From assembly GCA_023391005.1 (NCBI GenBank), contig JAEWBS010000032.1:1-23178 (forward strand): a stretch of 23,178 nucleotides of DNA. The letters run 5' to 3'. The first letter of the stretch is position 1; each line of letters starts with the position of its first letter. The translations under genes and the position numbers were made by a program. The notes beneath the pieces are model-generated. The model saw nothing but the letters and a program-made list of their open reading frames with translations, did not search any database and had not been told where the DNA came from. Of the stretch, positions 14,350-21,528 are shown one piece after another. The stretch is from Bacillota bacterium. Lineage in GTDB: Bacteria; Bacillota; Clostridia; Oscillospirales; Ruminococcaceae.

Positions 14350-15732
14350 ATGAAACGCTACATGTCTTTTGTTCTGGCACTCGCCATGGTATCTGTTATG
14401 TTTGTTGGCTGCGGCAGCACGCCCGCGCCCAGCACGCCTGCCCCCGCGCCCGGTGCGCCGACCGAGAGCACGCCCGCTGAATCCAAGCCCGCGGCGGAAC
14501 TGAGCGCGGTCGAAAAAATTATCGCGGAAGCCCAGACGCTGCCCCTTGAGGAGCTTTATAAAAAGGCGATCGCCGAATCCAACGGCAAGGTGCTGTACGG
14601 CATCGGCAACTCAAGCCGCGGCGCCACAGCTGGCACCAGCTTTGTCGAAGAGCTCAAGAAAATAGACCCCTCTTACACCGGCACCATTGAGTGGTCACAG
14701 CCCAAAAACAACTCGATCTTCACGCTGCTCAACGCCGACATCAACAGCGCCACCCACACCTATTCGATGACGCTGATTCAAGACGGCAACCAGATCCAGA
14801 GCAAGATGCTCGCCACCGGCAACCTGCTCAATTACATCCCCAAGGAGTGGGCGGAAAGCAGCGCCACCAATGAAGAAGAGAACGGCCACCCGCTGGCTCT
14901 GCAAACACTGAGCAAGGTGTTCATGTTCAATAACCTCAGTGACAAGACCTTTATGAACTGCTGGGATTTTGTCGACGAAGGCTCGGCCCCGTTGTTCATG
15001 GGCGTCGATTCTGAGCCGGTCGGCAAGAACTTCCTCTACATGCTCACCAGCGACAAATATTCCACCGAGCTCAAGAATGCCTATGACGCGCTCGATGCCG
15101 CCAAGCAGGCCTACTTTAAGCCGGTCATCGACGAGGTTGCGGGCGACGTCGCGGCGCTTGGCCTCACCGCGCCCAACGCCAAATACGCGCTGGCTTGGAT
15201 CAAGCTTTGGTGCCAGCAGTACAATGAAAAGACCGATGACGGCCCCATCTGCAACGAACTTGTGACCTCCTCCGCCGTGGGCGAGAGCGGCCTGCTGGTT
15301 TATTCCAAGCTGCGCTCAATTGAAGAATCGGCCTCGGCCTCGGTCAACAACGTCACCGTCGCCGCTTATCAGGACGGTTACAAGGGCATTGGCGGCTACG
15401 CCTATAAGCACTACCTCCAGATTGTCAAGACCTCTCCGCTGCCCTGGACCTCCTGCGCGTTTATCGCCTACATGACCACCACCAAGGACGGCTTCCACGC
15501 TTGGGGCAAGGACATGGGCGGCTATTCCTCCAACCCGGCCATCAATCAGGACCACTCGAAGGACGGCTTTGTCGACGGTAAGGATACCTTCCCGGCCAAG
15601 AACGACCGCGGCTATGACTGGTGGGTCAGCGCGGACGGCGGCAGCCTCGTGGTCGAAAACCCGCAGTATTGCGCCGATGTCGCCTTTAATATGAGCGACT
15701 GGATCGACGTCGTCGGTTTTGAGGGCAAATAA
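14350..15732 (+). CDS. ABC transporter substrate-binding lipoprotein, large (460 aa)
   Basis: It is the extracellular capture component of the ABC importer encoded by the next two genes. The N-terminus is a lipoprotein signal: KR, a hydrophobic stretch to residue 20 and lipidated C21 (FVGCGS). A Pro/Ala/Thr-rich linker reaches about residue 50, then a periplasmic-binding-type body. It is longer than usual Fe(III)-class binding proteins (about 330-350 residues). I place it in the broad Fe3+/putrescine-type class from its permease and ATPase partners rather than from clear motifs; the ligand is unknown. The ATG has GAGGAGG seven nt upstream, better than the in-frame TTG at 14335. A hairpin at 15780 separates it from the permease gene, fitting higher expression of the binding protein. 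Confidence 0.85.
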   Translation: MKRYMSFVLALAMVSVMFVGCGSTPAPSTPAPAPGAPTESTPAESKPAAELSAVEKIIAEAQTLPLEELYKKAIAESNGKVLYGIGNSSRGATAGTSFVEELKKIDPSYTGTIEWSQPKNNSIFTLLNADINSATHTYSMTLIQDGNQIQSKMLATGNLLNYIPKEWAESSATNEEENGHPLALQTLSKVFMFNNLSDKTFMNCWDFVDEGSAPLFMGVDSEPVGKNFLYMLTSDKYSTELKNAYDALDAAKQAYFKPVIDEVAGDVAALGLTAPNAKYALAWIKLWCQQYNEKTDDGPICNELVTSSAVGESGLLVYSKLRSIEESASASVNNVTVAAYQDGYKGIGGYAYKHYLQIVKTSPLPWTSCAFIAYMTTTKDGFHAWGKDMGGYSSNPAINQDHSKDGFVDGKDTFPAKNDRGYDWWVSADGGSLVVENPQYCADVAFNMSDWIDVVGFEGK

Positions 15733-15779
15733 AGGACTGATCTATCCGCATACGCATTAAAGAATCAGTGAATTGCCGT

Positions 15780-15806
15780 GAAAGGGGTGTTTGCCGCACC
15801 CCTTTC
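15780..15806 (+). promoter_or_regulatory. Intercistronic hairpin between binding protein and permease genes
   Basis: GAAAGGGGTG (15780-15789) pairs perfectly with CACCCCTTTC (15797-15806) over a 7-nt loop. No T tract follows; the permease ribosome site AAAGGAGAG begins 6 nt later. It probably protects the 3' end of the binding-protein mRNA or reduces read-through, rather than acting as a full terminator. Confidence 0.7.
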
Positions 15807-15823
15807 GCCGCAAAGGAGAGCAT

Positions 15824-17650
15824 ATGGAACATGCAGCAATAAAAGGGCCGTCTCCGCTTCAAATTGGCTTTACCAAAGCGCGCACCTACTTTTCAAAGCC
15901 GCAGAACCTTGTTTTGCTGCTGCTCGGCATCACGCTGTCGTTCACGACCATTGCGCCGATTATCTCAATTCTTGTGGATACGGTCAAGGTGCATCCGGGC
16001 TCGGTCGATTCGGTCGCCACGGGGTTGACAAGCGGCTATACCCTTTTTAACTGGAAGGATCTTTTCACCGGCGCCTTGCGTAAGGCAAACTTATGGAACC
16101 CGCTTAAAAACACCCTGTTGCTGTCGGCCTTCTCCTGTCTGGGGGCTATTTTATACGGCGGTGTTTTTGCTTATCTCGTCACGAGAACCAACCTTAAATT
16201 TAAAAAATACTTAAGCGCGATCTTTATTTTTCCATACATCATGCCGCAGTGGACGCTGGCCGTCGTGTGGCAGAACCTTTTTAACAGCAATGAGATCACC
16301 GGCGCGTCAAACGGCCTCTTGGTCACGCTGCTGGGTATTAAAATGCCTCTTTGGTGGTGCAAGGGACTCTTCCCCTGCGTTGTGGTGCTCTCAATGCACT
16401 ATGCCGCCTTTGCATACATTCTCATCGGCGGCATCTTCCGCAACATGGACGCCAATCTTGAGGAGGCCGCGACCATCCTGAATACGCCTAAGCTCAAAAC
16501 ATTTTTCCGCGTTACACTGCCAATGGTTACACCCGCCATCATGTCCACGATTCTGCTGGTGTTCGGCAGTGCGATGGGCAGTTACCCTGTGCCGCATTAT
16601 CTGGGACTGACCACCCTCTCGACCAAATATGTGGGCATGAACGTTAACCGTATCGGCGAGGCGAGCATTCTCGCCGTGATTATGATGCTGTTCGGCGTCG
16701 CGATTCTGCTGGTCAACCAGATGAGCACAAGCGGGCGCAAGAGTTATACGACCGTGACCGGTAAATCGGGACAAAGCAGTGAGATCGACCTTGGCCGCGT
16801 CGGCAAATACGCCATCGCGATTCTCTTTGTCATCCTGACCGTCATGACCAGCATCTTTCCGATTATCTCGTTTGCGACCGAAACGTTTTTACCCAACCCG
16901 GGCGACTACAGCTTTTTGACGACCGGCGACCTGAGCAACCTGACGACCAAATGGTGGCTCACCTCTGAGAATATCACCGAGAGCGGCATGTACGGCCAGT
17001 ACGGTATTCTCTACAACACCACGATCAAAAATGCCTTTAAGGGCACGCTGGTTGTTGCGGCCAGCTGCGCGCTGATTGCGGGCACCATCGGCATGCTGGT
17101 TGGCTACAGCGTCAGCAAAAACCGCCGCAGCAAATGGGCGGGCTACGTCAACAGCATTGCGTTTTTGCCTTATCTGCTCCCGTCGCTGGCGGTGGGCGTG
17201 TCGTTTTTCATCTTTGGCTCGAGCCTTGGCATTTACAATACCTATTTATTGCTGATTCTGGCGGGCGTCGTCAAATATATTCCGTTTGCCAGCCGCAGTT
17301 CGCTCAACTCGATGCTACAGCTCAGCGGAGAGATTGAGGAGGCCGCGATTATACAGGATATTCCGTGGCACAAGCGCATGACCCGCATCATCATCCCGAT
17401 TCAGAAGGCGTCGATCATCAGCGGCTATATGTTGCCGTTTATGACTGCGCTGCGCGAGCTGACGCTGTTTATGCTGCTCTGCTCTCAGAACAAGATTCTG
17501 ACGACGCTGCTCGACTATTTTGACGAGATGGGGCTTTACGCCTTCTCAAGCGGCATCAACCTCATGCTGATCCTCATCATCATCGTCTGCAACTTGATTG
17601 TCAACAAGCTCACCGGCGCCAGCCTGGACAAGGGAATTGGAGGAAACTGA
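15824..17650 (+). CDS. Fused two-domain ABC transporter permease (Fe(III)-type, FbpB-like)
   Basis: It forms the membrane channel of the importer. The 608-residue protein holds two homologous permease halves, as in FbpB and ThiP. Each half carries a cytoplasmic coupling (EAA) loop that docks on the ATPase: EEAATILNTP from residue 213 and EEAAIIQDIPWHKR from residue 505. Roughly a dozen hydrophobic segments are visible, the first near 29-52, with a hydrophilic break near 301-325 between the halves and a larger outside loop near 355-400. ATG 15824 follows AAAGGAGAG; the upstream in-frame ATG at 15791 lies inside the intercistronic hairpin and is unlikely. The stop is 1 nt before the ATPase ATG, so translation is probably coupled. 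Confidence 0.92.
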   Translation: MEHAAIKGPSPLQIGFTKARTYFSKPQNLVLLLLGITLSFTTIAPIISILVDTVKVHPGSVDSVATGLTSGYTLFNWKDLFTGALRKANLWNPLKNTLLLSAFSCLGAILYGGVFAYLVTRTNLKFKKYLSAIFIFPYIMPQWTLAVVWQNLFNSNEITGASNGLLVTLLGIKMPLWWCKGLFPCVVVLSMHYAAFAYILIGGIFRNMDANLEEAATILNTPKLKTFFRVTLPMVTPAIMSTILLVFGSAMGSYPVPHYLGLTTLSTKYVGMNVNRIGEASILAVIMMLFGVAILLVNQMSTSGRKSYTTVTGKSGQSSEIDLGRVGKYAIAILFVILTVMTSIFPIISFATETFLPNPGDYSFLTTGDLSNLTTKWWLTSENITESGMYGQYGILYNTTIKNAFKGTLVVAASCALIAGTIGMLVGYSVSKNRRSKWAGYVNSIAFLPYLLPSLAVGVSFFIFGSSLGIYNTYLLLILAGVVKYIPFASRSSLNSMLQLSGEIEEAAIIQDIPWHKRMTRIIIPIQKASIISGYMLPFMTALRELTLFMLLCSQNKILTTLLDYFDEMGLYAFSSGINLMLILIIIVCNLIVNKLTGASLDKGIGGN

Positions 17651-17651
17651 C

Positions 17652-19298
17652 ATGCCTGAAATTGTGCTGAGTAATATCATCAAGCGATGGGATAAGTTTT
17701 ATGCCGTCGACAACCTCAACCTGACCATTGCGGATAACGCGTTTGTCACGCTGCTGGGCCCCTCGGGCTGCGGTAAGACGACCATCCTGCGCATGATTGC
17801 AGGCCTTGAAACGCCGACAAGCGGTAAAATTACGATCGGCGGCGTCACGGTGTTCGACAGCGAGCGGGGCATCAACGTCCCGCCCAACAAGCGGCGCGTG
17901 GGGTTTCTGTTCCAAAACTATGCGCTGTGGCCGAATATGACCGTCTACCAGAATATCTCGTTTGGCTTAAGCAATATCAAGGAGGAAATGCCCAGAATCG
18001 ACTTTGAATCCCGCAAGGCCGAGGCGCTGATCCGAATTCTCAAAAAACCGGCCGATGTTGTTCGCACCATCAACGAAAGTCTGGACAAAAAGGGCAAAAT
18101 TGACCCTGCGCGTGCGCTGGTCAGGCTGATCGACAGCTATGAGATATCGGCCTACACCGCCAAAACACTGCTCGGCTATAAGCTCAACGAGGCGCTCAAC
18201 GCCGACGTGCTCGCAAAAGCGCGCATCGCCGAGCTTGAGGCACAGATCGAAAACGCCCGCAAAAAATATAGCGCCGAGGGCATTGTGCTCAACACCAAAT
18301 TTGAGCTGACCCAAAACGAGCAGGTGCTCAAGCAGGTCAGAAAGCTCACCGATGAGGAGATTGACCTGATCGTGCGCCGCGTCTCGCGCATTGTCAAGAT
18401 CGGCATGTTCATGGACCGCTACCCCAGCGAGCTCTCAGGCGGCCAGCAGCAGCGCGTCGCGATTGCCCGCACGCTTGCCCCCGAGCCCGCCGTGCTTTTC
18501 ATGGATGAGCCACTTTCTAATCTGGATGCCAAGCTCCGGCTTGAGATGCGCTCCGAGCTGCAGAGACTGCATATCGACACCGGCAGCACCTTTATCTATG
18601 TCACGCACGACCAGATGGAGGCGATGACGCTTGCCACAAAAATCTGTCTGATCGACAACGGCGTCCTGCAGCAGTATGACGCACCGCTGGATGTCTATAA
18701 CAAGCCCGAAAACCTGTTTGTCGCCGACTTTGTCGGCAACCCCGCCATCAACTTTATCGAGGCGCAGGGCAGCCAGCAAAGCGACGGCAGCATCGCGATG
18801 ACCTTCTTTGACGGCCTCGCAGCCTCATTTGTACCGGCGCAGCCAATGGTCCTTGAGGCATGGCGCCAAAACGCCGAGCGGCAGGAGCAGGCGCGGCAGG
18901 AGGTCGAGCGGCAAAAGCAAGGGGATAAGAAAAACGTTGAAAAAGGGAACAAAGATACGGCCTTCAGATACCGTATCGCCAAGGTGAGCGGGCATGAGCT
19001 GTCCGGAGAGGACGCGGCGCCCGGCGACGATGATTTTGTCATCGGCGTGCGGCCTGAGTTCATCCACCTGAGCGACAACGGGGCGATCGAGGGCGAGATC
19101 TATAGCGCGATGCCCGCCGGTATGGAAACCACCGTCAAAATCCGCATCGGCGAATTTCTGCTGACCGGCGTCGTGTTCGGCGGCGTGCTCTATCAGATCG
19201 GTCAAAAGGTCAAAATGAGCTTTAGCGGTGACGCGCTGGTGCTGTTCAGCCGTAAAAATGGCAGGATGATGACGTCGGGTTCCCTTAAAATCATATAA
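17652..19298 (+). CDS. ABC transporter ATP-binding protein with large internal insertion
   Basis: It powers the importer. The core is of the MalK/FbpC type: Walker A GPSGCGKTT at 36-44, Q-loop Q88, signature LSGGQ at 261-265, Walker B ending D285-E286, D-loop SNLD at 289-292 and H319. In MalK the Q-loop and signature are about 53 residues apart; here the distance is about 173, so roughly 120 residues are inserted in the helical domain (about 110-232), rich in charged helix-like segments (for example 188-206). The C-terminal half (about 360-548) is TOBE-like, interrupted by a charged Gln/Glu/Lys stretch near 405-435. Total length is 548 against about 350-370 usual. All ATPase motifs are intact. 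ATG 17652 follows TTGGAGGAAA at the permease end. Confidence 0.93.
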   Translation: MPEIVLSNIIKRWDKFYAVDNLNLTIADNAFVTLLGPSGCGKTTILRMIAGLETPTSGKITIGGVTVFDSERGINVPPNKRRVGFLFQNYALWPNMTVYQNISFGLSNIKEEMPRIDFESRKAEALIRILKKPADVVRTINESLDKKGKIDPARALVRLIDSYEISAYTAKTLLGYKLNEALNADVLAKARIAELEAQIENARKKYSAEGIVLNTKFELTQNEQVLKQVRKLTDEEIDLIVRRVSRIVKIGMFMDRYPSELSGGQQQRVAIARTLAPEPAVLFMDEPLSNLDAKLRLEMRSELQRLHIDTGSTFIYVTHDQMEAMTLATKICLIDNGVLQQYDAPLDVYNKPENLFVADFVGNPAINFIEAQGSQQSDGSIAMTFFDGLAASFVPAQPMVLEAWRQNAERQEQARQEVERQKQGDKKNVEKGNKDTAFRYRIAKVSGHELSGEDAAPGDDDFVIGVRPEFIHLSDNGAIEGEIYSAMPAGMETTVKIRIGEFLLTGVVFGGVLYQIGQKVKMSFSGDALVLFSRKNGRMMTSGSLKII

Positions 19299-19310
19299 CA
19301 TAACAGATCG

Positions 19311-19345
19311 ATGTGACTGCCGCGGCTTGGCTTCGGCGGTCACAT
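19311..19345 (+). promoter_or_regulatory. Intercistronic hairpin between ATPase and beta-phosphoglucomutase genes
   Basis: ATGTGACTGCCG (19311-19322) pairs with CGGCGGTCACAT (19334-19345) in a 12-bp stem with one T-G wobble and an 11-nt loop. No T tract follows, so it looks like an mRNA-processing or stabilising structure, similar in place and role to the one at 15780. Confidence 0.65.
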
Positions 19346-19383
19346 CTGTCCTAGCGCCTATTAAGGCAGCGAATGGAGCGGCT

Positions 19384-20025
19384 ATGATAAAAGCGGTTAT
19401 TTTTGATCTCGACGGCGTGCTTGTGCACACCGATCAATTTCATTATCAGGCGTGGAAAGCGCTGGCCGACGCGCTGGACATTCCGTTTGACGCGATGTTT
19501 AATCAGCGCCTGCGCGGGTTGTCGCGCATGGACAGTCTGGAAGAAATTCTGAAAAGCGTTAATCGCCCCTACGCCCCCGAGCAGAAAAACCGGCTGGCGG
19601 CGCAGAAGAACGAGACCTATAAAGCGCTGATTGCACGCATGACGCCCGCGGATGTCTCGCCGGAGGTTTTAGAGACGCTAAAAACGCTCAGGCATCAGGG
19701 GCTGCGGCTCGGCGTGGGCAGCAGCAGCCAAAACGCCCGCTTTATTCTGGAGCGGACGGGGTTGGAGCGCTTCTTTGACGCCGTGGTGGACGGTACGATG
19801 ATCACCCGCGCAAAGCCCGACCCCGAGGTGTTTTTACAGGCGGCGGCGCTTTTGGGCGTAGCGCCCGACGAAGCGATGGTCATCGAGGACGCGCAGGCGG
19901 GCATAGCGGCGGCCAAGGCCGGGGGTTTTGTGGCGGTGGCGGTCGGAGACGCGAGAGCCTGCGGGCTGGCCGACGCCGCGCTGACCTGCTTTTCAGATCT
20001 GCCGGCCTGTCTGGGGCGGCTTTAG
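19384..20025 (+). CDS. pgmB: Beta-phosphoglucomutase (HAD superfamily)
   Basis: It should interconvert beta-glucose-1-phosphate and glucose-6-phosphate through a phospho-aspartate, as in bacteria that split maltose, trehalose or similar sugars with phosphorylases. The 213-residue product tracks the Lactococcus enzyme closely in motif positions: D8 nucleophile and D10 acid/base in FDLDGVLVHTD, H20 in QFHYQAWK, the LRGLSRMDSL substrate loop at 43-52, the GSSSQNA phosphate loop at 112-118, K144 in KPDPEVF, and the Mg ligands E168-D169 in IEDAQAGI. The ATG at 19384 has a GGAGC site. It follows the ABC ATPase by 85 nt on the same strand, so co-transcription is likely and suggests the transporter brings in a sugar or sugar phosphate. 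A related HAD phosphatase is a less likely reading. Confidence 0.88.
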   Translation: MIKAVIFDLDGVLVHTDQFHYQAWKALADALDIPFDAMFNQRLRGLSRMDSLEEILKSVNRPYAPEQKNRLAAQKNETYKALIARMTPADVSPEVLETLKTLRHQGLRLGVGSSSQNARFILERTGLERFFDAVVDGTMITRAKPDPEVFLQAAALLGVAPDEAMVIEDAQAGIAAAKAGGFVAVAVGDARACGLADAALTCFSDLPACLGRL

Positions 20026-20072
20026 CAGCGATCATAAGACGATAGCGTTTGCTTTTGTACCCTTCATGCAGG

Positions 20073-20375
20073 CACGCCCCTATCCCTGACGCTTGCATGT
20101 TCTGTGGAACATGCGGGCGTCTTCTCCCGCGTTACGACGCGAATCGTCTTGCGGATAGGGACGCTGTCTCCCCGTATGCGCCCTGATTACCGGTGGGATT
20201 TTGAAACAACAAGGGTTAGGGGCCATAAAAAATACGGTTTTGACTATATGCGCCGTGTGCGCACATTGCTTACCCATCCGGTGTCGATGGCCGCGTATCC
20301 AGACTGGTTGCGTGGTGTTTGTACCATCTGTGTTTATGAGGCCTCTGGGGGCGCGACGGTGCTTTAATTGCGCCA
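20073..20375 (+). repeat. Dispersed intergenic repeat of about 300 bp, copy 2
   Basis: It is the plus-strand partner of the minus-oriented copy at 13645-13940, sharing the same ordered blocks. Its core hairpin is GCATGTTC (20095-20102) with GAACATGC (20107-20114). Bases differ from copy 1 but pairing is kept. It fills most of the gap between the phosphoglucomutase and second lipoprotein genes. The end near 20375 is approximate; a weak hairpin at 20366-20384 lies at that end. Confidence 0.65.
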
Positions 20376-20439
20376 TAAGGGCAATGGATGTCTGGATTTT
20401 AAATAGTGACGCGAAAAGCTTTTGCTTTAAATAAAACTG

Positions 20440-20448
20440 TGCTAAAAT
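20440..20448 (+). promoter_or_regulatory. Candidate extended -10 promoter for the sensor lipoprotein-kinase operon
   Basis: TGCTAAAAT is an extended -10 element (TGn plus TAAAAT, one base off consensus) about 60 nt before the lipoprotein ATG. A TTGCTT at 20422-20427 is only 15 nt away, too close for a normal -35, so the extended -10 would carry most of the recognition. Confidence 0.45.
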
Positions 20449-20508
20449 AAGAGCAGCAAAGGCAGGCCTTGGTTCGTTTAAACCGATAACGCTTTCAGGG
20501 AGTATGCG

Positions 20509-21528
20509 ATGCAAAACAAAATAGTGGCATTGTTTTTGACGGCAACCGTACTGCTTGGCGCCTGCGGCGCAAAAAGCGCTGTGGAATACGCGTTTTCTCC
20601 CGACGAGGCAGCGCGTCTGGTCGTTTATACCTCTCACAAGCAGGAGATTTACGGTCCTATCATCAAAGAGTTTGAGGAGCGCACCGGCATCTGGGTGCGT
20701 GTTGTTGACGGCGGCACCAGCGAGATGCTCGAACGCATCGAATCAGAAAAGGACGCGCCGACAGCCGACCTGATGTTCGGCGGCGGCATCGAGAGCCTGA
20801 TGGCCTTTTCATCCTGCTTTGAGCCTTATGCGTGCAGTCAGACACCGCAGATCAAGGAGGGCCTGATTCCCGAAGACAACCTTTGGACCCCCTTTTCGGT
20901 GCTGCCGATGGTCATTATCTACAACAAAAAGCTCGTGGCGCCGAACGAAGTGACCGGCTGGCGCGATCTGTTGCTCGAAAAGTGGCAGGGCAAAATCGCT
21001 TTTGCCGACCCTAATACGTCGGGCTCGAGCTACACGGCGGTCATGACCTTGCGCCAATGTCTGGGCAGAGACGACCCCACTGTCTCGGCGCGCTTTGCCG
21101 ACAATTTGCGAAATAGGCTGCTGCCCCGATCGGGAGATGTCGTCGAATCGGTCGCCAACGGTAGCCTTTATCTCGGTGTCACGCTCGAGGAAATTGCGCT
21201 CAAGCGCATGGCGGAGGGGGCGGATATCGCGCTTTTATATCCTGATGAAGGTACCAGCGCCGTGCCGGACGGCAGCGCTATCATTAAAAATGCCCCACAT
21301 ACCGAAAATGCCCGCCTGTTTTTAGATTTTGTCAGTAGCCGCGAGGTTCAGCAGATGATCGCCGCGCGGCATTTTCGCCGTTCGGTCCGCATCGATGTAG
21401 AAACACAGGACAATATGATCTCGGAGGATAAGATTAAGATTATCGATTACGACATCGGTTGGGCCAGCGCCCAGAAAGACCCCTTTAGCCAGCAATGGGC
21501 GGCGCTTTTTAAGGAGGCGCCAAAGTGA
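20509..21528 (+). CDS. Fe(III)-class binding lipoprotein, AfuA/HptA-like (probable sensor partner)
   Basis: It is a 339-residue lipoprotein with a signal ending in the lipobox LLGAC (C19). The body is a periplasmic binding fold of the Fe(III)-class: VVYTSHKQEIYGPIIKEFEE, then GIWVRVVDGGTSEMLERI and ADLMFGGG, all family-type. Some members of this class (AfuA; HptA of the staphylococcal HptRSA system) bind hexose phosphates rather than iron. Here the gene overlaps a YesM-type kinase by 4 nt (GTGA) with AAGGAGG inside its 3' end, the arrangement expected for a binding protein that presents its ligand to the kinase. ATG 20509 follows CAGGGAG. It may alternatively be a second transport binding protein. 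The class assignment is firm; the ligand is inferred. Confidence 0.85.
   Translation: MQNKIVALFLTATVLLGACGAKSAVEYAFSPDEAARLVVYTSHKQEIYGPIIKEFEERTGIWVRVVDGGTSEMLERIESEKDAPTADLMFGGGIESLMAFSSCFEPYACSQTPQIKEGLIPEDNLWTPFSVLPMVIIYNKKLVAPNEVTGWRDLLLEKWQGKIAFADPNTSGSSYTAVMTLRQCLGRDDPTVSARFADNLRNRLLPRSGDVVESVANGSLYLGVTLEEIALKRMAEGADIALLYPDEGTSAVPDGSAIIKNAPHTENARLFLDFVSSREVQQMIAARHFRRSVRIDVETQDNMISEDKIKIIDYDIGWASAQKDPFSQQWAALFKEAPK

Noticed and set aside
17979..18347. Frameshift or chimera as explanation for the long ABC ATPase
   Set aside because: One frame runs unbroken with ordinary codon use, and all motifs on both sides are in the correct order; an in-frame insertion fits better.
18825..19430. 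Minus-strand open frame of 201 codons across the ABC ATPase end and the pgmB start
   Set aside because: It crosses an intercistronic hairpin and two plus-strand genes and has no ribosome site or family motif.
20080..20637. Minus-strand open frame of 185 codons between pgmB and the sensor lipoprotein
   Set aside because: It covers the dispersed repeat and the lipoprotein signal sequence, without a ribosome site; composition looks noncoding.
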